From contig JAGXRV010000056.1 of NCBI GenBank assembly GCA_018335695.1, forward strand, positions 1 to 52,020: a DNA stretch of 52,020 nucleotides, read 5' to 3'. The position numbers were made by a program, and so were the translations under genes. This stretch comes from Clostridium sp. (GTDB taxonomy: Bacteria > Bacillota > Dethiobacteria > Dethiobacterales > Dethiobacteraceae). A model generated the notes under the pieces. The model searched no databases. It was not told the origin of the DNA and worked only from the letters and a program-made list of their open reading frames with translations. Positions 36,385 to 45,894 of the stretch are shown here, in pieces; position 1 is the stretch's first letter, and every line of letters starts with the position of its first letter.

Positions 36385-38751
36385 TTAGTTTCTTAACGGC
36401 TTGCCGGTTTTCAATAAGTGCGCCATCCGCTGCTGCGTTTTCGGCTGCATACAAAGTTCAACAAATACTTCCCGCTCAAGGTCAAGCAGGTATTGTTCAG
36501 TGACCCAAGTGTTCGCAGATACATTCCCGCCTGTCATGATGTAGCCAAGTTTTTCAGCGAGGAAAGCGTCATACTCGGAAATCTGTAAACCTTCTTTCAT
36601 ATTATAAAGTCCGGCTTTAAGCGTTGCTAAGCCATTTTCTCCGATTACCCTTATTTTCCGCGAAACAGGCGGTTTATAGCCGGCCATCGCCATACCAAGC
36701 ACAGTTTGCTTTGCTTCGTAAATCAAGCGATCTTGATTAGGCACAAAACCGTCTGAGGGACGCATATATCCCAGCTTCACAGCCTCTTTGGCACTTGTGC
36801 TAACTTTCGCCTGAGCGACAGTCATAAAACCGGCCACAATCAACTGGGTCAGGTCAACCGCCTCATTATCCATTACCGTTTCTACGCTGCGCAAGACCAT
36901 TTCCTTAGTGCCGCCACCGGCAGGAATCACACCCACGCCCAACTCAACCAATCCCATATATGTTTCCGCCGCAGCCAAAATCCGGTCTGAATGGGCAAGC
37001 ACTTCATAGCCGCCGCCAAGCGCCATTCCATGGGGAGCCGCCACAACCGGCTTACTGCAATATTTCAAACGCATCAGTGAACTCTGGAAGTGACGAACCA
37101 TCATGTGCAGTTCATCCCATTCTCCTGCTTGGGCTTCCATCAAAATCATCATCAGGTTGGCGCCGACACAGAAGTTTTTCGCGTGATTAGCAATAACCAA
37201 CCCTTCCCAGTTCTTCTCCACTTCCTCAGCAGACTTGGTGATCATGGAAAGCACGTCGGCACCGATAGCCTGACGGACAGAATGAAATTCCAGGCAAGCT
37301 ACTCCATCGCCGATATCAATCAGACTTGCTCCGGAGTTTGACTTTATTACGCCACCCTTTTCCTTAAAGTTGGGCAGATAAACTGTACCAAAACCATTTG
37401 GTATCTCCTGATAAGCCTTAGTTTTGAAATCATAGAAATACAGATTGCCGTTCTCTTTTTTGTAAAAGGAAGTTATGCCTGCAGCCAGCATCTCTGTCAC
37501 CATGGGGGGCACTACGCCGCCTTCAGAGGCGATGCGCTCAGCCGCTTCACTGACGCCGATAGCATCCCATGTTTCAAAGGGACCAAGCTCCCAGTTAAAG
37601 CCCCAGCGCATGGCACGGTCCACGGAATAAATATCATCGGCAATCTCTGCTGTTTTCAATGCTGAGTAAACCATCATGCCGCGCAGCGACTTCCAAGCAA
37701 AAATGCTCCCTTTATCTCCTGTTTTAAGCAAGGCGCGAACTCTGTCCGGAACAGTTGTTGTGTTTTTCGCAGCTTCCAGACTGGCAAATTTTGCTTTTTT
37801 CTGCTCGCGATATTCCATGTTCTCCATTTCCAGAGTAAGAATCCGTTTTTCCTTGCCGCTCTTTTCCTTTTTATAAAAACCCTGACCGGTTTTCTCTCCC
37901 AGCCAACGCCTCTTATACATTTCTTCCAGAAACGCCGGGATTTTAAACGCATCCTTCTCCCAGTCCTCAGTTACTTTATCGCCCACATTTTGCGCCACAT
38001 GCAAAAAAATGTCAAGACCAACCATATCCAATGTACGGAATGTGGCGCTCTTTGGCCGTCCCATAGCCGGACCTGTAATTGCGTCTACTTCTTCCGGCGT
38101 CAGCCCCTCTTCCAACATTGCGGCAGCCGTAGACAACAAACCGTAAACCCCGATGCGGTTTCCGATAAAGTTAGGCGTATCTTTGGCTAAAACTACACCT
38201 TTGCCAAGAACCTTGTCTCCGAAATCTTTGATAAACTCAACAATAGCCGGGTCAGTGTCAATCCCAGGAATGATTTCAAGCAATTTCATATAACGTGGCG
38301 GATTAAAAAAATGAGTGCCTAAAAAGTTTTTGCGGAAGTCAAGCGAACAATCTGCAACCATTTCATTGATGGAAAGTCCTGAGGTATTACTGGAAACAAT
38401 CATCCCGGGATTCCAATATTTTTCCACCTGCGCAAATAAGTTTTTCTTGATTTCCATTTTCTCTGCCACTACTTCAATGAGCCAATCCACACCTGCAATT
38501 TTGCTTAAGTCATCTTCCAAGTTGCCATAAGTAAGCAGACTGACATCTTCCGCCTGATACAGCGGGGAAGGCTTCATCTTTTTTAGGTTTTCTATTCCCT
38601 GCCTGGCCAGCCTGCTCCTCTCGCCGGCTGCGGCATCCGGCGGCACGATATCCAAGACAAGGCAAGGAATACCTACGTTAACCAGATGGGCAGCAATACT
38701 GGCTCCCATAGTCCCTGCACCAAGGACAGCAGCACTTCTGATTTTTCTCAT
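36385..38751 (-). CDS. fadN: 3-hydroxyacyl-CoA dehydrogenase / enoyl-CoA hydratase fusion
   Basis: A 788-residue bifunctional protein in FadN order: first NAD-binding dehydrogenase ([42 protein letters not shown]), two 3HCDH C-terminal lobes, then an enoyl-CoA hydratase/isomerase domain ([39 protein letters not shown]). It hydrates trans-enoyl-CoA and oxidises the 3-hydroxyacyl-CoA with NAD. First gene of the operon; the layout is that of B. subtilis fadNAE. Confidence 0.96.
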   Translation of the reverse strand: MRKIRSAAVLGAGTMGASIAAHLVNVGIPCLVLDIVPPDAAAGERSRLARQGIENLKKMKPSPLYQAEDVSLLTYGNLEDDLSKIAGVDWLIEVVAEKMEIKKNLFAQVEKYWNPGMIVSSNTSGLSINEMVADCSLDFRKNFLGTHFFNPPRYMKLLEIIPGIDTDPAIVEFIKDFGDKVLGKGVVLAKDTPNFIGNRIGVYGLLSTAAAMLEEGLTPEEVDAITGPAMGRPKSATFRTLDMVGLDIFLHVAQNVGDKVTEDWEKDAFKIPAFLEEMYKRRWLGEKTGQGFYKKEKSGKEKRILTLEMENMEYREQKKAKFASLEAAKNTTTVPDRVRALLKTGDKGSIFAWKSLRGMMVYSALKTAEIADDIYSVDRAMRWGFNWELGPFETWDAIGVSEAAERIASEGGVVPPMVTEMLAAGITSFYKKENGNLYFYDFKTKAYQEIPNGFGTVYLPNFKEKGGVIKSNSGASLIDIGDGVACLEFHSVRQAIGADVLSMITKSAEEVEKNWEGLVIANHAKNFCVGANLMMILMEAQAGEWDELHMMVRHFQSSLMRLKYCSKPVVAAPHGMALGGGYEVLAHSDRILAAAETYMGLVELGVGVIPAGGGTKEMVLRSVETVMDNEAVDLTQLIVAGFMTVAQAKVSTSAKEAVKLGYMRPSDGFVPNQDRLIYEAKQTVLGMAMAGYKPPVSRKIRVIGENGLATLKAGLYNMKEGLQISEYDAFLAEKLGYIMTGGNVSANTWVTEQYLLDLEREVFVELCMQPKTQQRMAHLLKTGKPLRN

Positions 38752-39056
38752 CCCAAATTAGAACCTCCTGTTAATATTTCTAATTGTAAAATATTTATAT
38801 TGTCAATTTCGTTGTCTACTCTGAAATTCCTGCATATTTGCAAATATTTTAAAAATATTTTTTATTGCCTTAAATAACAAGGGTTCCTTCTCAAAAAGTT
38901 TAATTCTGCTAATATTTTACTGTAAATCTTGTCATTCCAGCAACTTTCAGCACAATAAAATAATAATTCTGGCAATTTTATACGGATAATGATATACTAG
39001 ACAAGAAAGTTTTATCTTTGCCCCCATGAGAGAGAATATATTATGGAGGGATCATC
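38752..39056. promoter_or_regulatory. Divergent control region between fadN and the MarR gene
   Basis: An AT-rich region. On the minus strand TTGACA (38797-38802) could be the fadN -35, with only a weak -10 (TTAGAA) 17 bases on. On the plus strand TATACT near 38994 is a fair -10 for the regulator. AATATTT / AAATATT repeats could be MarR half-sites, but no single operator stands out. Confidence 0.4.
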
Positions 39057-39542
39057 TTGCACGAATTTAAAGAAACCGCAGTTTTTACCACAGCTTTTCA
39101 GGAAATTTTTCCTAAGTTGATGCACTATTTGGAAGCAGAGGAAATCCGAGAACTGACAGGCTTGGGGATAACCCCTGCCCAGACAAACGCGCTGCTTATC
39201 CTTTATCTGCACGACGACCTGACAATGGGAGAATTAAGTGCCGAAATTTATTTGGCGGAGAGTGCCGCCACACGACTTGTTGATCGCTTGGTTAAAATGA
39301 ATCTGGCAAAGCGCAAGGGGGACGATAAAGACCGTCGGGTGGTCAGAGTTTTTCTTTCCTCATACGGCCGTCAGCTTGCCGGTCTCGTCTTTGAGCGGCG
39401 CTCCCAGAGATTCCGCAACTTGGCCAATCACCTTTCTCCCGAGGAAAGGGATATGCTGGTTCACTCCGTAAAAGCAGTTTTAAGGGTCTTTGAAGAGCTG
39501 GAAGCAGAAACAACGCTAAAGGCAAAACTGCAGGGAGAATAA
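39057..39542 (+). CDS. MarR family transcriptional regulator
   Basis: A 161-residue winged-helix protein. LTMGELSAEIYLAESAATRLVDRLVKMNLAKRK is the helix-turn-helix, and GDDKDRRVVRVFLSSYG is the wing with the classic DxRxxR. Translation starts at TTG 39057 with GGAGGG 8 bases before. Divergent from fadN, so it probably controls fatty-acid oxidation; in other Firmicutes that role is played by a TetR protein (FadR). Followed by its own terminator. Confidence 0.88.
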   Translation: MHEFKETAVFTTAFQEIFPKLMHYLEAEEIRELTGLGITPAQTNALLILYLHDDLTMGELSAEIYLAESAATRLVDRLVKMNLAKRKGDDKDRRVVRVFLSSYGRQLAGLVFERRSQRFRNLANHLSPEERDMLVHSVKAVLRVFEELEAETTLKAKLQGE

Positions 39543-39548
39543 ACGCAA

Positions 39549-39576
39549 AAAAGACTGGGGTGACCCGGTCTTTTTC
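39549..39576 (+). terminator. Terminator of the MarR gene
   Basis: AAAAAGAC-T-GGG-GTGA-CCC-G-GTCTTTTT: an 11-bp stem with one mismatch and a T5 tail. Confidence 0.85.
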
Positions 39577-39605
39577 TATCAAAAAAGAATACCTATCCGA
39601 CAAAT

Positions 39606-39639
39606 CCCCTCTCCCTCCGGGAGAGGGTTAGGGTGAGGG
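39606..39639. repeat. Second copy of the 34-bp CCCTCTCCC repeat
   Basis: Identical over 34 bp to 32054-32087, with arms CCCTCTCCC/GGGAGAGGG and the tail TTAGGGTGAGGG. Located just after the MarR terminator. Confidence 0.9.
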
Positions 39640-39723
39640 CAAGACAAGGGAGCATTTTTTCCTCCGATGGTGCCGCCGCCAAAGGCGGGTTCATCGAGGT
39701 CTAATTTAAATTTGGAGGACGCC

Positions 39724-40308
39724 ATGCGCAAGCTACTCGACCTACTATTTACTTGGCCGCCGTTTTTTTATCTGCTGCTTGCGGTTAACTTTTCCGGCTC
39801 ACTATATGGCTTTTGGTGGTATCGTCACCAATTTATAGAGACAAGTTATTTCTTTTGGCCCTTTATTCCCAACTCTCCCCTGGCCGTCCTCTATTTCTTT
39901 ATCGCACTCCTCTTTTTTGTGCGCGGCAAACGTTCCGTGTTTTGGGAAGGGTTGGCATATTTTGGTTTAATTAAACACGGACTATGGACAGTAGCCATTA
40001 TTTCAACTTACTATTTGGCAGGAAACACAAATCCGGAAAACCTTCTGCTCTGGGCAGGACATCTTGCCATGGCGTCGCAAGCAGCGCTTTTCTGGCTATA
40101 CTACGGTCTTCCTCTCACCTACCGATTGGCAGCCGGAATCGCAGGCTGGTATCTTTTTGATGACTTTCTCGACTACGTCGTTGGCATTCATCCCTATGTT
40201 GACACCTCCGCCATCAGCATCACCGCCGTATGGGGATTTGCCGTAGCATTTAGCGCAATTCTGACAGGAGCATATCTGTTTGCGGCCTGGCATCATAAAA
40301 GACTCTAG
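39724..40308 (+). CDS. DUF1405 (YpjA-like) membrane protein
   Basis: A 194-residue protein with five or six membrane helices, many aromatic residues (FWWYRHQF, WPFIPNSPLAVLYFF, GLIKHGLWT, WYLFDDFLDYVVGIHP). The NSP and DDFLDY motifs fit DUF1405. Function unknown. The ATG at 39724 has TTTGGAGG 7 bases before; earlier in-frame ATG lies in repeat-like sequence. It converges on, and overlaps by 4 bases, the DUF1284 gene. Confidence 0.82.
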   Translation: MRKLLDLLFTWPPFFYLLLAVNFSGSLYGFWWYRHQFIETSYFFWPFIPNSPLAVLYFFIALLFFVRGKRSVFWEGLAYFGLIKHGLWTVAIISTYYLAGNTNPENLLLWAGHLAMASQAALFWLYYGLPLTYRLAAGIAGWYLFDDFLDYVVGIHPYVDTSAISITAVWGFAVAFSAILTGAYLFAAWHHKRL

Positions 40309-40724
40309 CTTGGCGGCAGAGCGGCGCAAAAATTCTGCCAGCGGCAACCGATACACGCCTTTTCCGCGAAAGAACTGTCGGCTGCGGCGGTTAGCATGGC
40401 CTTAAGTTCCTGATATGACAGCCGATCTCCCGGCCGAACACCTAGTTTATCCAATACAATTCCGTCACGTTCTCGCGCCGGTACCCGCTCATCGAGCGCA
40501 CACCCTCCGGCAGCCTCCAAATGGGGACAAAAACGGCAAATATCATCGGGCTCAGCTAAGAGCTCAACTATCTGCGCCGGTTCATCTGACAGGCTCTTGG
40601 CAATCAGCAATAAATTGGCTGTAAACTCTTTACTATAGCCAAAGCCGCGAAATCTGGGCAGGCAAAGCAAGTGGTGTCCCCTTATCCTAAGATCAGCCTT
40701 TAGGCTTCTGCACTCTACGCCCAC
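40305..40724 (-). CDS. DUF1284 cysteine-rich protein
   Basis: A 139-residue protein. RIRGHHLLCLPRFRGFGYSKEF, PDDICRFCPH, GGCALDE and CIGCRWQNFC provide five to seven conserved cysteines, suggesting metal or Fe-S binding. The family is unstudied and found mainly in anaerobes. The GTG start at 40724 has no clear ribosome site, so the N-terminus may be shorter. It lies 9 bases downstream of the bioY stop and is probably in that transcript. Confidence 0.8.
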   Translation of the reverse strand: MGVECRSLKADLRIRGHHLLCLPRFRGFGYSKEFTANLLLIAKSLSDEPAQIVELLAEPDDICRFCPHLEAAGGCALDERVPARERDGIVLDKLGVRPGDRLSYQELKAMLTAAADSSFAEKACIGCRWQNFCAALPPS

Positions 40725-40733
40725 GACAGCAAC

Positions 40734-41294
40734 TCAATTAACAGACGGGCGATATTTCCCGGGCAAAGCAAGCAGGATTTTTTGTGCCAACAACGAAGAC
40801 ACCGCAACCTTAATTAAATCTCCCGGAAGAAAGGGCAGCATAAAGCCGGCTGCTGTCTCAAGGGAGATACCCCCCACCCTGGCCATTTGCAAAATGCCGG
40901 GGATGTAAACAACAATTATCCCGCCAAGCAATGCGGCAAAACTTAATGTTCGCAAAGAAGGTTCCGGCTTGTTTTCTGTTAACTTGCCGATTAAAAAGGC
41001 GCCAAACACAAACCCTATGAGAAAACCGCCGCTGCGCCCGACTAAAATACCCAAGCCGGACGTACCGCTGGCAAACACAGGCAAACCGACAACGCCAAGC
41101 AAAATGTAAATAATCTGGCTCATTGCACCTTTATTTGCGCCCAGCAACAGGCCGGCAAGCATCACAGCAAAAGTTTGCCCTGTAATAGGCGGCAGACCGG
41201 CGGGCATAGGCACCGCAACATAAGCCATGATAGCAGTCAAAGCAGCAAATAAGGCAATTAACACTAAGTCACGCACTGCAAATTTCTGTTTCAT
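40734..41294 (-). CDS. bioY: Biotin transporter S-component BioY
   Basis: A 186-residue BioY with six membrane helices. LFAALTAIMAYVAVPMP, PPITGQTFAVMLAGLLLG, SGLGILVGRSGGFLIGF and FLPGDLIKV are typical. It captures biotin and works alone or with an ECF energy module (no ecfAAT in this window). A BirA operator and promoter lie directly upstream. Confidence 0.96.
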   Translation of the reverse strand: MKQKFAVRDLVLIALFAALTAIMAYVAVPMPAGLPPITGQTFAVMLAGLLLGANKGAMSQIIYILLGVVGLPVFASGTSGLGILVGRSGGFLIGFVFGAFLIGKLTENKPEPSLRTLSFAALLGGIIVVYIPGILQMARVGGISLETAAGFMLPFLPGDLIKVAVSSLLAQKILLALPGKYRPSVN

Positions 41295-41323
41295 AATCTT
41301 CCTCCTCCAAACAGTTTAGCTGG

Positions 41324-41353
41324 ATTATAGCATAGCCGTTTGTCTATTGTCAA
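41324..41353 (-). promoter_or_regulatory. bioY promoter
   Basis: On the minus strand: TTGACA (41348-41353), an 18-base spacer and TATAAT (41324-41329). The -35 lies inside one arm of the BirA operator. Confidence 0.8.
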
Positions 41354-41380
41354 CCAAGTTTATATTTTAGGTTGACAATA
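41345..41380 (-). promoter_or_regulatory. BirA operator (biotin repressor site)
   Basis: A perfect palindrome TATTGTCAACC-N14-GGTTGACAATA. It fits the Firmicute BirA consensus (TTGTNAACC-N14/15-GGTTNACAA). Biotinyl-AMP-bound BirA would cover the -35 and silence bioY when biotin is sufficient. Confidence 0.9.
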
Positions 41381-41404
41381 GGAGTGCACCTTGTGAACCT
41401 ACTG

Positions 41405-41431
41405 AAGGGGCGGGTTTCAAACCCGCCCCTT
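41405..41431 (-). terminator. Strong hairpin between bioY and aldolase genes
   Basis: AAGGGGCGGGTTT / AAACCCGCCCCTT form a 13-bp perfect inverted repeat with a one-base centre. It lies 28 bases after the aldolase stop. No T run follows, but the stem is very stable. Confidence 0.65.
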
Positions 41432-41458
41432 AGCTTGCCGTCCTAATAACCGGCCACT

Positions 41459-42523
41459 TTATGCAATTGTCACATTTTTATCTAAATAAACGTCCTGAAT
41501 TGCATTGAGGAGGCTGATTCCTTCTGCCAGAGGGCGCTGAAAGGCTTTGCGGCCGGAGATCAAACCCATACCCCCAGCCCGCTTGTTGATGACTGCAGTA
41601 CGGACAGCTTCGCTCAGATCGTTTTCCCCTGCCGGTCCGCCTGAATTGATTAAACCGCTGCGTCCCATGTAACAATTCGCCACTTGGTAACGTGTCAGAT
41701 CTATTGGATGGTCGCTGGTCAATGAGCTATATACTTGCGGATGCGTTTTGCCAAACTCCTTAGCCGCTTTCTTGCTTACTGCCAAGTATCCGCCGTTTGT
41801 TTCCGGCATTTTTTGTTTAATAATATCCGCCTCAATCGTTACGCCCAGATGATTAGCCTGACCTGTTAAGTCGGCGGCTGTATGATAATCGACACCTTCT
41901 ATTTTAAACATCGCATTCCGCAAGTAACACCAAAGCACCGTGAACATCCCCAGTTCATGTGCCTGCCGAAAAGCAGCCGAAACGCTGACAATTTGCTGCC
42001 GAGACTCTTCGGAGCCAAAGTAAATCGTGGCGCCCACTCCCGCAGCACCCAGATCGTGTGCCTGTTTAACATGGGCAAACATTACTTGGTCATAAGTATT
42101 AGGATAAGAAAGAAATTCATTGTGATTGATTTTGACAATAAACGGTATTTTATGAGCGTATTTCCGTGACACCGCACCTAATACTCCCAAGGTGGATGCA
42201 ACCGCATTGCAGCCTCCTTCTATTGCCAGCTTAACAATATTTTCCGGGTCAAAATAGGCGGGGTTAGGGGCAAATGATGCGCCGGCGGAATGCTCAATAC
42301 CCTGATCCACCGGCAAAATAGAGAGATAGCCGGTTCCAGCCAGCCTGCCGTGAGAAAAAAGCTGCTGCAAGCTTCTCAACACCGGTGTGGGTCTGTTTGT
42401 CTGCATAAAAACACGATCGAGAAAGTCCGGACCCGGCAAGTGCAACTGCTCTTTTTTGATTGTGCCGCAACGATAGGTCAACAAGCTCGACGCTTCAGAT
42501 CCAAGCATTTCCGCAATATTCAA
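41459..42523 (-). CDS. fbaB: Class I fructose-bisphosphate aldolase (FbaB/DhnA type)
   Basis: A 354-residue archaeal-type class I aldolase. [19 protein letters not shown] (Lys region), [23 protein letters not shown] (Schiff-base Lys expected near here) and [13 protein letters not shown] (phosphate site). It converts fructose-1,6-bisphosphate to the two triose phosphates, with no metal. Length equals E. coli FbaB. Confidence 0.93.
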   Translation of the reverse strand: MNIAEMLGSEASSLLTYRCGTIKKEQLHLPGPDFLDRVFMQTNRPTPVLRSLQQLFSHGRLAGTGYLSILPVDQGIEHSAGASFAPNPAYFDPENIVKLAIEGGCNAVASTLGVLGAVSRKYAHKIPFIVKINHNEFLSYPNTYDQVMFAHVKQAHDLGAAGVGATIYFGSEESRQQIVSVSAAFRQAHELGMFTVLWCYLRNAMFKIEGVDYHTAADLTGQANHLGVTIEADIIKQKMPETNGGYLAVSKKAAKEFGKTHPQVYSSLTSDHPIDLTRYQVANCYMGRSGLINSGGPAGENDLSEAVRTAVINKRAGGMGLISGRKAFQRPLAEGISLLNAIQDVYLDKNVTIA

Positions 42524-42565
42524 ATGCCCTCATCCTCCCGATTTATTGTGCAATATATTTCAATA

Positions 42566-43027
42566 TTATGCCGTATTGTTTTTAGGAATATTTTTCTGCC
42601 GATACAATGCTGTCACTTGTACGCCCGCTTCCGGATTTATTTTGCTAAGGTCCACTAAATGAATCAGGATATTACCGTGGTAAGGCATCGGTTCACCTGT
42701 TAAAATTGCCTCAAGACATAAGCGCGTAATATTAATTACGCAGTCTTCCTCATGATTATCCCGACAATTTTTGCACTGAAGCAATGTTTCCGCGAGAGCC
42801 TCAACTACTTCATGCTGACTATAAAGTTTTGCGTCGGAAAGAGGCACAAGCTTTTCTCCCTGCGGAATATTGTATGTATTTTTCTCTAAAGCATAACGAA
42901 TGCCTACTTTTGCAAAACCGAGCAGACATTTAATTTTTGAACATTGTTCACACTCCGATTCAGTCAGACACACATCTTCAATTTTTGCTTTAATGCCGTT
43001 GAAATTTATTTCGCTCCGATCACTCAT
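42566..43027 (-). CDS. Uncharacterised eight-cysteine protein
   Basis: A 153-residue protein I do not recognise. Cysteines at 20, 26, 29 and 34 (CX5CX2CX4C) and at 85, 88, 96 and 104 (CX2CX7CX7C) look like two metal or Fe-S sites. No signal peptide or membrane segment. It is 14 bases downstream of the siroheme-reductase gene on the same strand and is likely made with it. A redox partner or assembly factor is a guess from that position. Confidence 0.6.
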   Translation of the reverse strand: MSDRSEINFNGIKAKIEDVCLTESECEQCSKIKCLLGFAKVGIRYALEKNTYNIPQGEKLVPLSDAKLYSQHEVVEALAETLLQCKNCRDNHEEDCVINITRLCLEAILTGEPMPYHGNILIHLVDLSKINPEAGVQVTALYRQKNIPKNNTA

Positions 43028-43041
43028 TCTGCTACCTCCTT

Positions 43042-43761
43042 TTAAACTTCATTGGCAAAAGCCAAAAAGTCAGCATTGGAATCATCCTTATTCAACAAAT
43101 GACTGTAAAGTGAGTGCGGCGGACGAAAATAAGACAAGCCCACACGATCTATAGTGGCGTATATTCTTTCCCCCGCCTCTCCTACCTCGCGGTAACGATC
43201 AAGCAGATATGCCAAAACAATTTCTACCGCCTCTGCCGTCATTCCTTGCAGCAAAAGTTGTCCATGCCGGGGTTTGCGCCCCCCGCCCCGACCACCCAGA
43301 AAAATATCAAAATCATCTCTTGCGCGAGCTATCACACCGAAGTCGGCACAGAGAGGATCGGTACAGGAACGATGGCAACCGGCGGTAGATATTTTGAAAT
43401 CTTTCGGCACGCTTTCATTCATAAACCGCTCCTGTAATTTTACCCCTAAAGAATAAGCGTCGCCCACGGTCCTCGGACAAAAATCTTCATGCCCGGGACA
43501 GCCTTTTACATTACGCACAACATTGCCGAAGACACCGATCCTCAAGCCCAGTTCAGTCACCCCGGCTTCAAGCGCCGGCAGTTTTTCTTCCGGAATCAAC
43601 ATCACCAATGTCTGCCGGGTAGTCATTTTACATCCATGTGCCCCTGTTTTCTCCGCTAAAAAGCCTAGTCCGATAAGTTGTTTTGGTGTCACTACACCAC
43701 AACCGGAAACAATTCCCACACCGAGCACTCCGCAGCGTTGACGAAATATTGCTTTACCCAA
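43042..43761 (-). CDS. Small nitrite/sulfite reductase-like siroheme protein
   Basis: A 239-residue single-copy reductase module. An N-terminal ferrodoxin-like half-domain (MTTRQTLVMLI, LGLRIGVFG) leads to VKGCPGHEDFCPR and STAGCHRSCTDPLC, a CX6C...CX3C arrangement that can bind [4Fe-4S]-siroheme. True assimilatory enzymes have two ferredoxin-like and two large domains and are over 450 residues, so this is a minimal form as seen in anaerobes. The substrate (sulfite, nitrite or other) is unknown. Confidence 0.75.
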   Translation of the reverse strand: MGKAIFRQRCGVLGVGIVSGCGVVTPKQLIGLGFLAEKTGAHGCKMTTRQTLVMLIPEEKLPALEAGVTELGLRIGVFGNVVRNVKGCPGHEDFCPRTVGDAYSLGVKLQERFMNESVPKDFKISTAGCHRSCTDPLCADFGVIARARDDFDIFLGGRGGGRKPRHGQLLLQGMTAEAVEIVLAYLLDRYREVGEAGERIYATIDRVGLSYFRPPHSLYSHLLNKDDSNADFLAFANEV

Positions 43762-43829
43762 TAAGAAAACCTCCTTATGTAGCCATAATTCGACCTATAG
43801 GAGCAAAATTCCTTTATTAGGAATTAGAA

Positions 43830-44591
43830 TTAATATTTAACAGAAACACCATTTTGACTAAGGTAACCTTTGAGTTCCTGGATACCTATTTCGGAAAAAT
43901 GAAAAACCGATGCCGCCAAAAGAATCTCGGCGCCGGCCTCAGCCGCTTCCAAAAAATGCTCCGGTTTACCGGCACCGCCTGAAGCAACAACCGGCACACC
44001 TACCACTGCTTTAATCCCACGGATTAAAGGCAAGTCATAGCCTGTTTTTGCCCCGTCACATGCTTTGCTTGTGGGAAGAATGATGGCAGCGCCGCGAGCT
44101 TCGGCTTCCTTTGCCCACTCAATCGCGTCCTTGCCCGTACTCTTATTGCCGCCGTCAACGTACACTTCATACCCGGAAGGCAATGCCTGGTTTAGATCTA
44201 CGTCGATAGCCACAACCACTTTCTCCTGAGCAAACAATTTTACAGCTTCATCAATCAGACTGGGATTGCGAAAAGCGGCGCTGCTGATCGACACACGGTC
44301 GGCCCCGGCAGCAAGCACAGCTTCAGCTTCGCCGACACTCTTGATTCCTCCGCCAACGGTAAAGGGAATTGTCGTGACGGCAGCTACCTCCCTAACTGTC
44401 TTTAACATAGTTTTTCTGCCTTCAATAGTCGCGGTGATATCCAGAAATGCGAGTTCATCTGCACCCGCCTCACAATAAGCCTGCGCACAAGCAACCGGGT
44501 CTCCCGCATCTTTTAAACCGACGAAGTGTACCCCCTTCACCACACGTCCATCCTTGATATCCAGGCAGGGCATAATCAATACGTTGCGCAA
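43830..44591 (-). CDS. hisF: HisF-like imidazole glycerol phosphate synthase cyclase subunit
   Basis: A 253-residue TIM barrel of HisF length. MPCLDIKDGRVVKGVHFVGLKDAGDP (catalytic Asp), ELAFLDITAT, FTVGGGIKS, VVAIDVD (second catalytic Asp), and SGGAGKPEHF. The usual LLTSMDRDGTKSG stretch here reads LPTSKACDGAKTG, so one Asp and one Thr are replaced while the main Asp is kept. No hisH or other his gene is near. It may be a normal HisF with its partner elsewhere or a paralogue in another pathway. TTG at 44591 fits the GGAG spacing. Confidence 0.8.
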   Translation of the reverse strand: MRNVLIMPCLDIKDGRVVKGVHFVGLKDAGDPVACAQAYCEAGADELAFLDITATIEGRKTMLKTVREVAAVTTIPFTVGGGIKSVGEAEAVLAAGADRVSISSAAFRNPSLIDEAVKLFAQEKVVVAIDVDLNQALPSGYEVYVDGGNKSTGKDAIEWAKEAEARGAAIILPTSKACDGAKTGYDLPLIRGIKAVVGVPVVASGGAGKPEHFLEAAEAGAEILLAASVFHFSEIGIQELKGYLSQNGVSVKY

Positions 44592-44609
44592 AAAGAACAT
44601 CTCCTTCCG

Positions 44610-45692
44610 TTAGTTTGATCCCGCAGCACGAGGGCACTCAATATATTCTCTAATCATCTCCAGGCCGGTTTTTTCACAAGGCGGCAACTCTAACTCGGAA
44701 AAACTAATCGGGCTTACCCGTTCACCCCAACGAATAACATGGGCACTATAAGTTAACCCTGCGCCGAAGGCCGGCAAAAGAATACGCATTCCCGGCTTTA
44801 CATAACCTTCCTCAACGGCTTCTACAAGTGCTACCGGCGTGGTGGCAGATGACATATTGCCGTACTTGTGAATGTTAACAAATATCTTCTCCGGTGAGAT
44901 TTTGAGTCTTTTGCCCACAGCCTCGATAATCCGCAAATTAGCCTGATGAGGCACAATAAGATCGATTTGATCTGTCGTCAGGCCGGCTTGGGCAATAGCT
45001 TCTTCCGATGCTTCACACATCCCAATTACAGCCTTCTTGAATATTTCCTGACCATGAAAATCCCACCAAATTCCGCCGCGCATACTCCGCCCGTCAATAT
45101 AGCGCATACCTATTCCATGAGCGCGCAAGATATCACGAGATTCCGCAAAACAACCTAACTTATCAGCCAGTATACCTTCATTTTTTTCTGTTCCCTGGAC
45201 GACAAAAGCGGCTGCACCGTCACCAAACAGCACAGCCACATTACGATCCTTCCAATCCTGAATATTGGTTATCACTTCCGCTCCGATCACCAAAGCTGTC
45301 CGCACGGCTCCTGTTTTAATCATGGCCGAAGCAACTGAAAGCGCATACATGCCGCTCGTGCAAGCAGTATTTAAGTCAAATGCCGCAGCTTTCTTAATGC
45401 CAAGCAGCAATTGAATACAAGATGCGTTATTTGGCACAACCTCATCCGGCGTGCAGCTGCCAAAAATAATTAAATCTACATCATCGGCAGCAACTCCCGC
45501 TGCAGCCAGCGCGCGCGCTGCAGCGATATGCGCCAATTGACTGATAGACACATGAGAAACACGCCGCTCCTTCATACCGGTGCGTGTAACAATCCACTCA
45601 TCATTCGTGTCAAGAAAGGTGGAAATATCTTCATTAGTCAAAACGGCAGGCGGCATACACTTGCCCCACCCGGTAATCGCAGCAAATTTCAT
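44610..45692 (-). CDS. 3-oxoacyl-ACP synthase III (FabH-like)
   Basis: A 360-residue thiolase-fold condensing enzyme. Cys in DLNTACTSGMYAL, His in LIVPHQANLRI, Asn in HKYGNMSSATT: the full C-H-N triad. FGDGAAAFV is also typical. Slightly longer than FabH (about 320) with a C-terminal tail. It would start fatty-acid chains from an acyl-CoA and malonyl-ACP, but without fab neighbours it may serve another condensation. ATG at 45692 (TAGGA 6 bases upstream) is favoured. Confidence 0.85.
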   Translation of the reverse strand: MKFAAITGWGKCMPPAVLTNEDISTFLDTNDEWIVTRTGMKERRVSHVSISQLAHIAAARALAAAGVAADDVDLIIFGSCTPDEVVPNNASCIQLLLGIKKAAAFDLNTACTSGMYALSVASAMIKTGAVRTALVIGAEVITNIQDWKDRNVAVLFGDGAAAFVVQGTEKNEGILADKLGCFAESRDILRAHGIGMRYIDGRSMRGGIWWDFHGQEIFKKAVIGMCEASEEAIAQAGLTTDQIDLIVPHQANLRIIEAVGKRLKISPEKIFVNIHKYGNMSSATTPVALVEAVEEGYVKPGMRILLPAFGAGLTYSAHVIRWGERVSPISFSELELPPCEKTGLEMIREYIECPRAAGSN

Positions 45693-45894
45693 TTTCTGTC
45701 CTACCATCCCTTCAGTTAAAAAACCTATAGTTTAAACATTATAGCATAAATTACCTTTTAAAATCTAGCTGTCAGCCTCGGATTTCGCCACAAGCGCTCA
45801 TGCGAATTCTCCCTTAATCATGCTAAACCACACGTTTATCTAGCAAGCGTAGCGACCAAACATTTCCCAAATCACTCGCAGCTCATAGGGAAAC

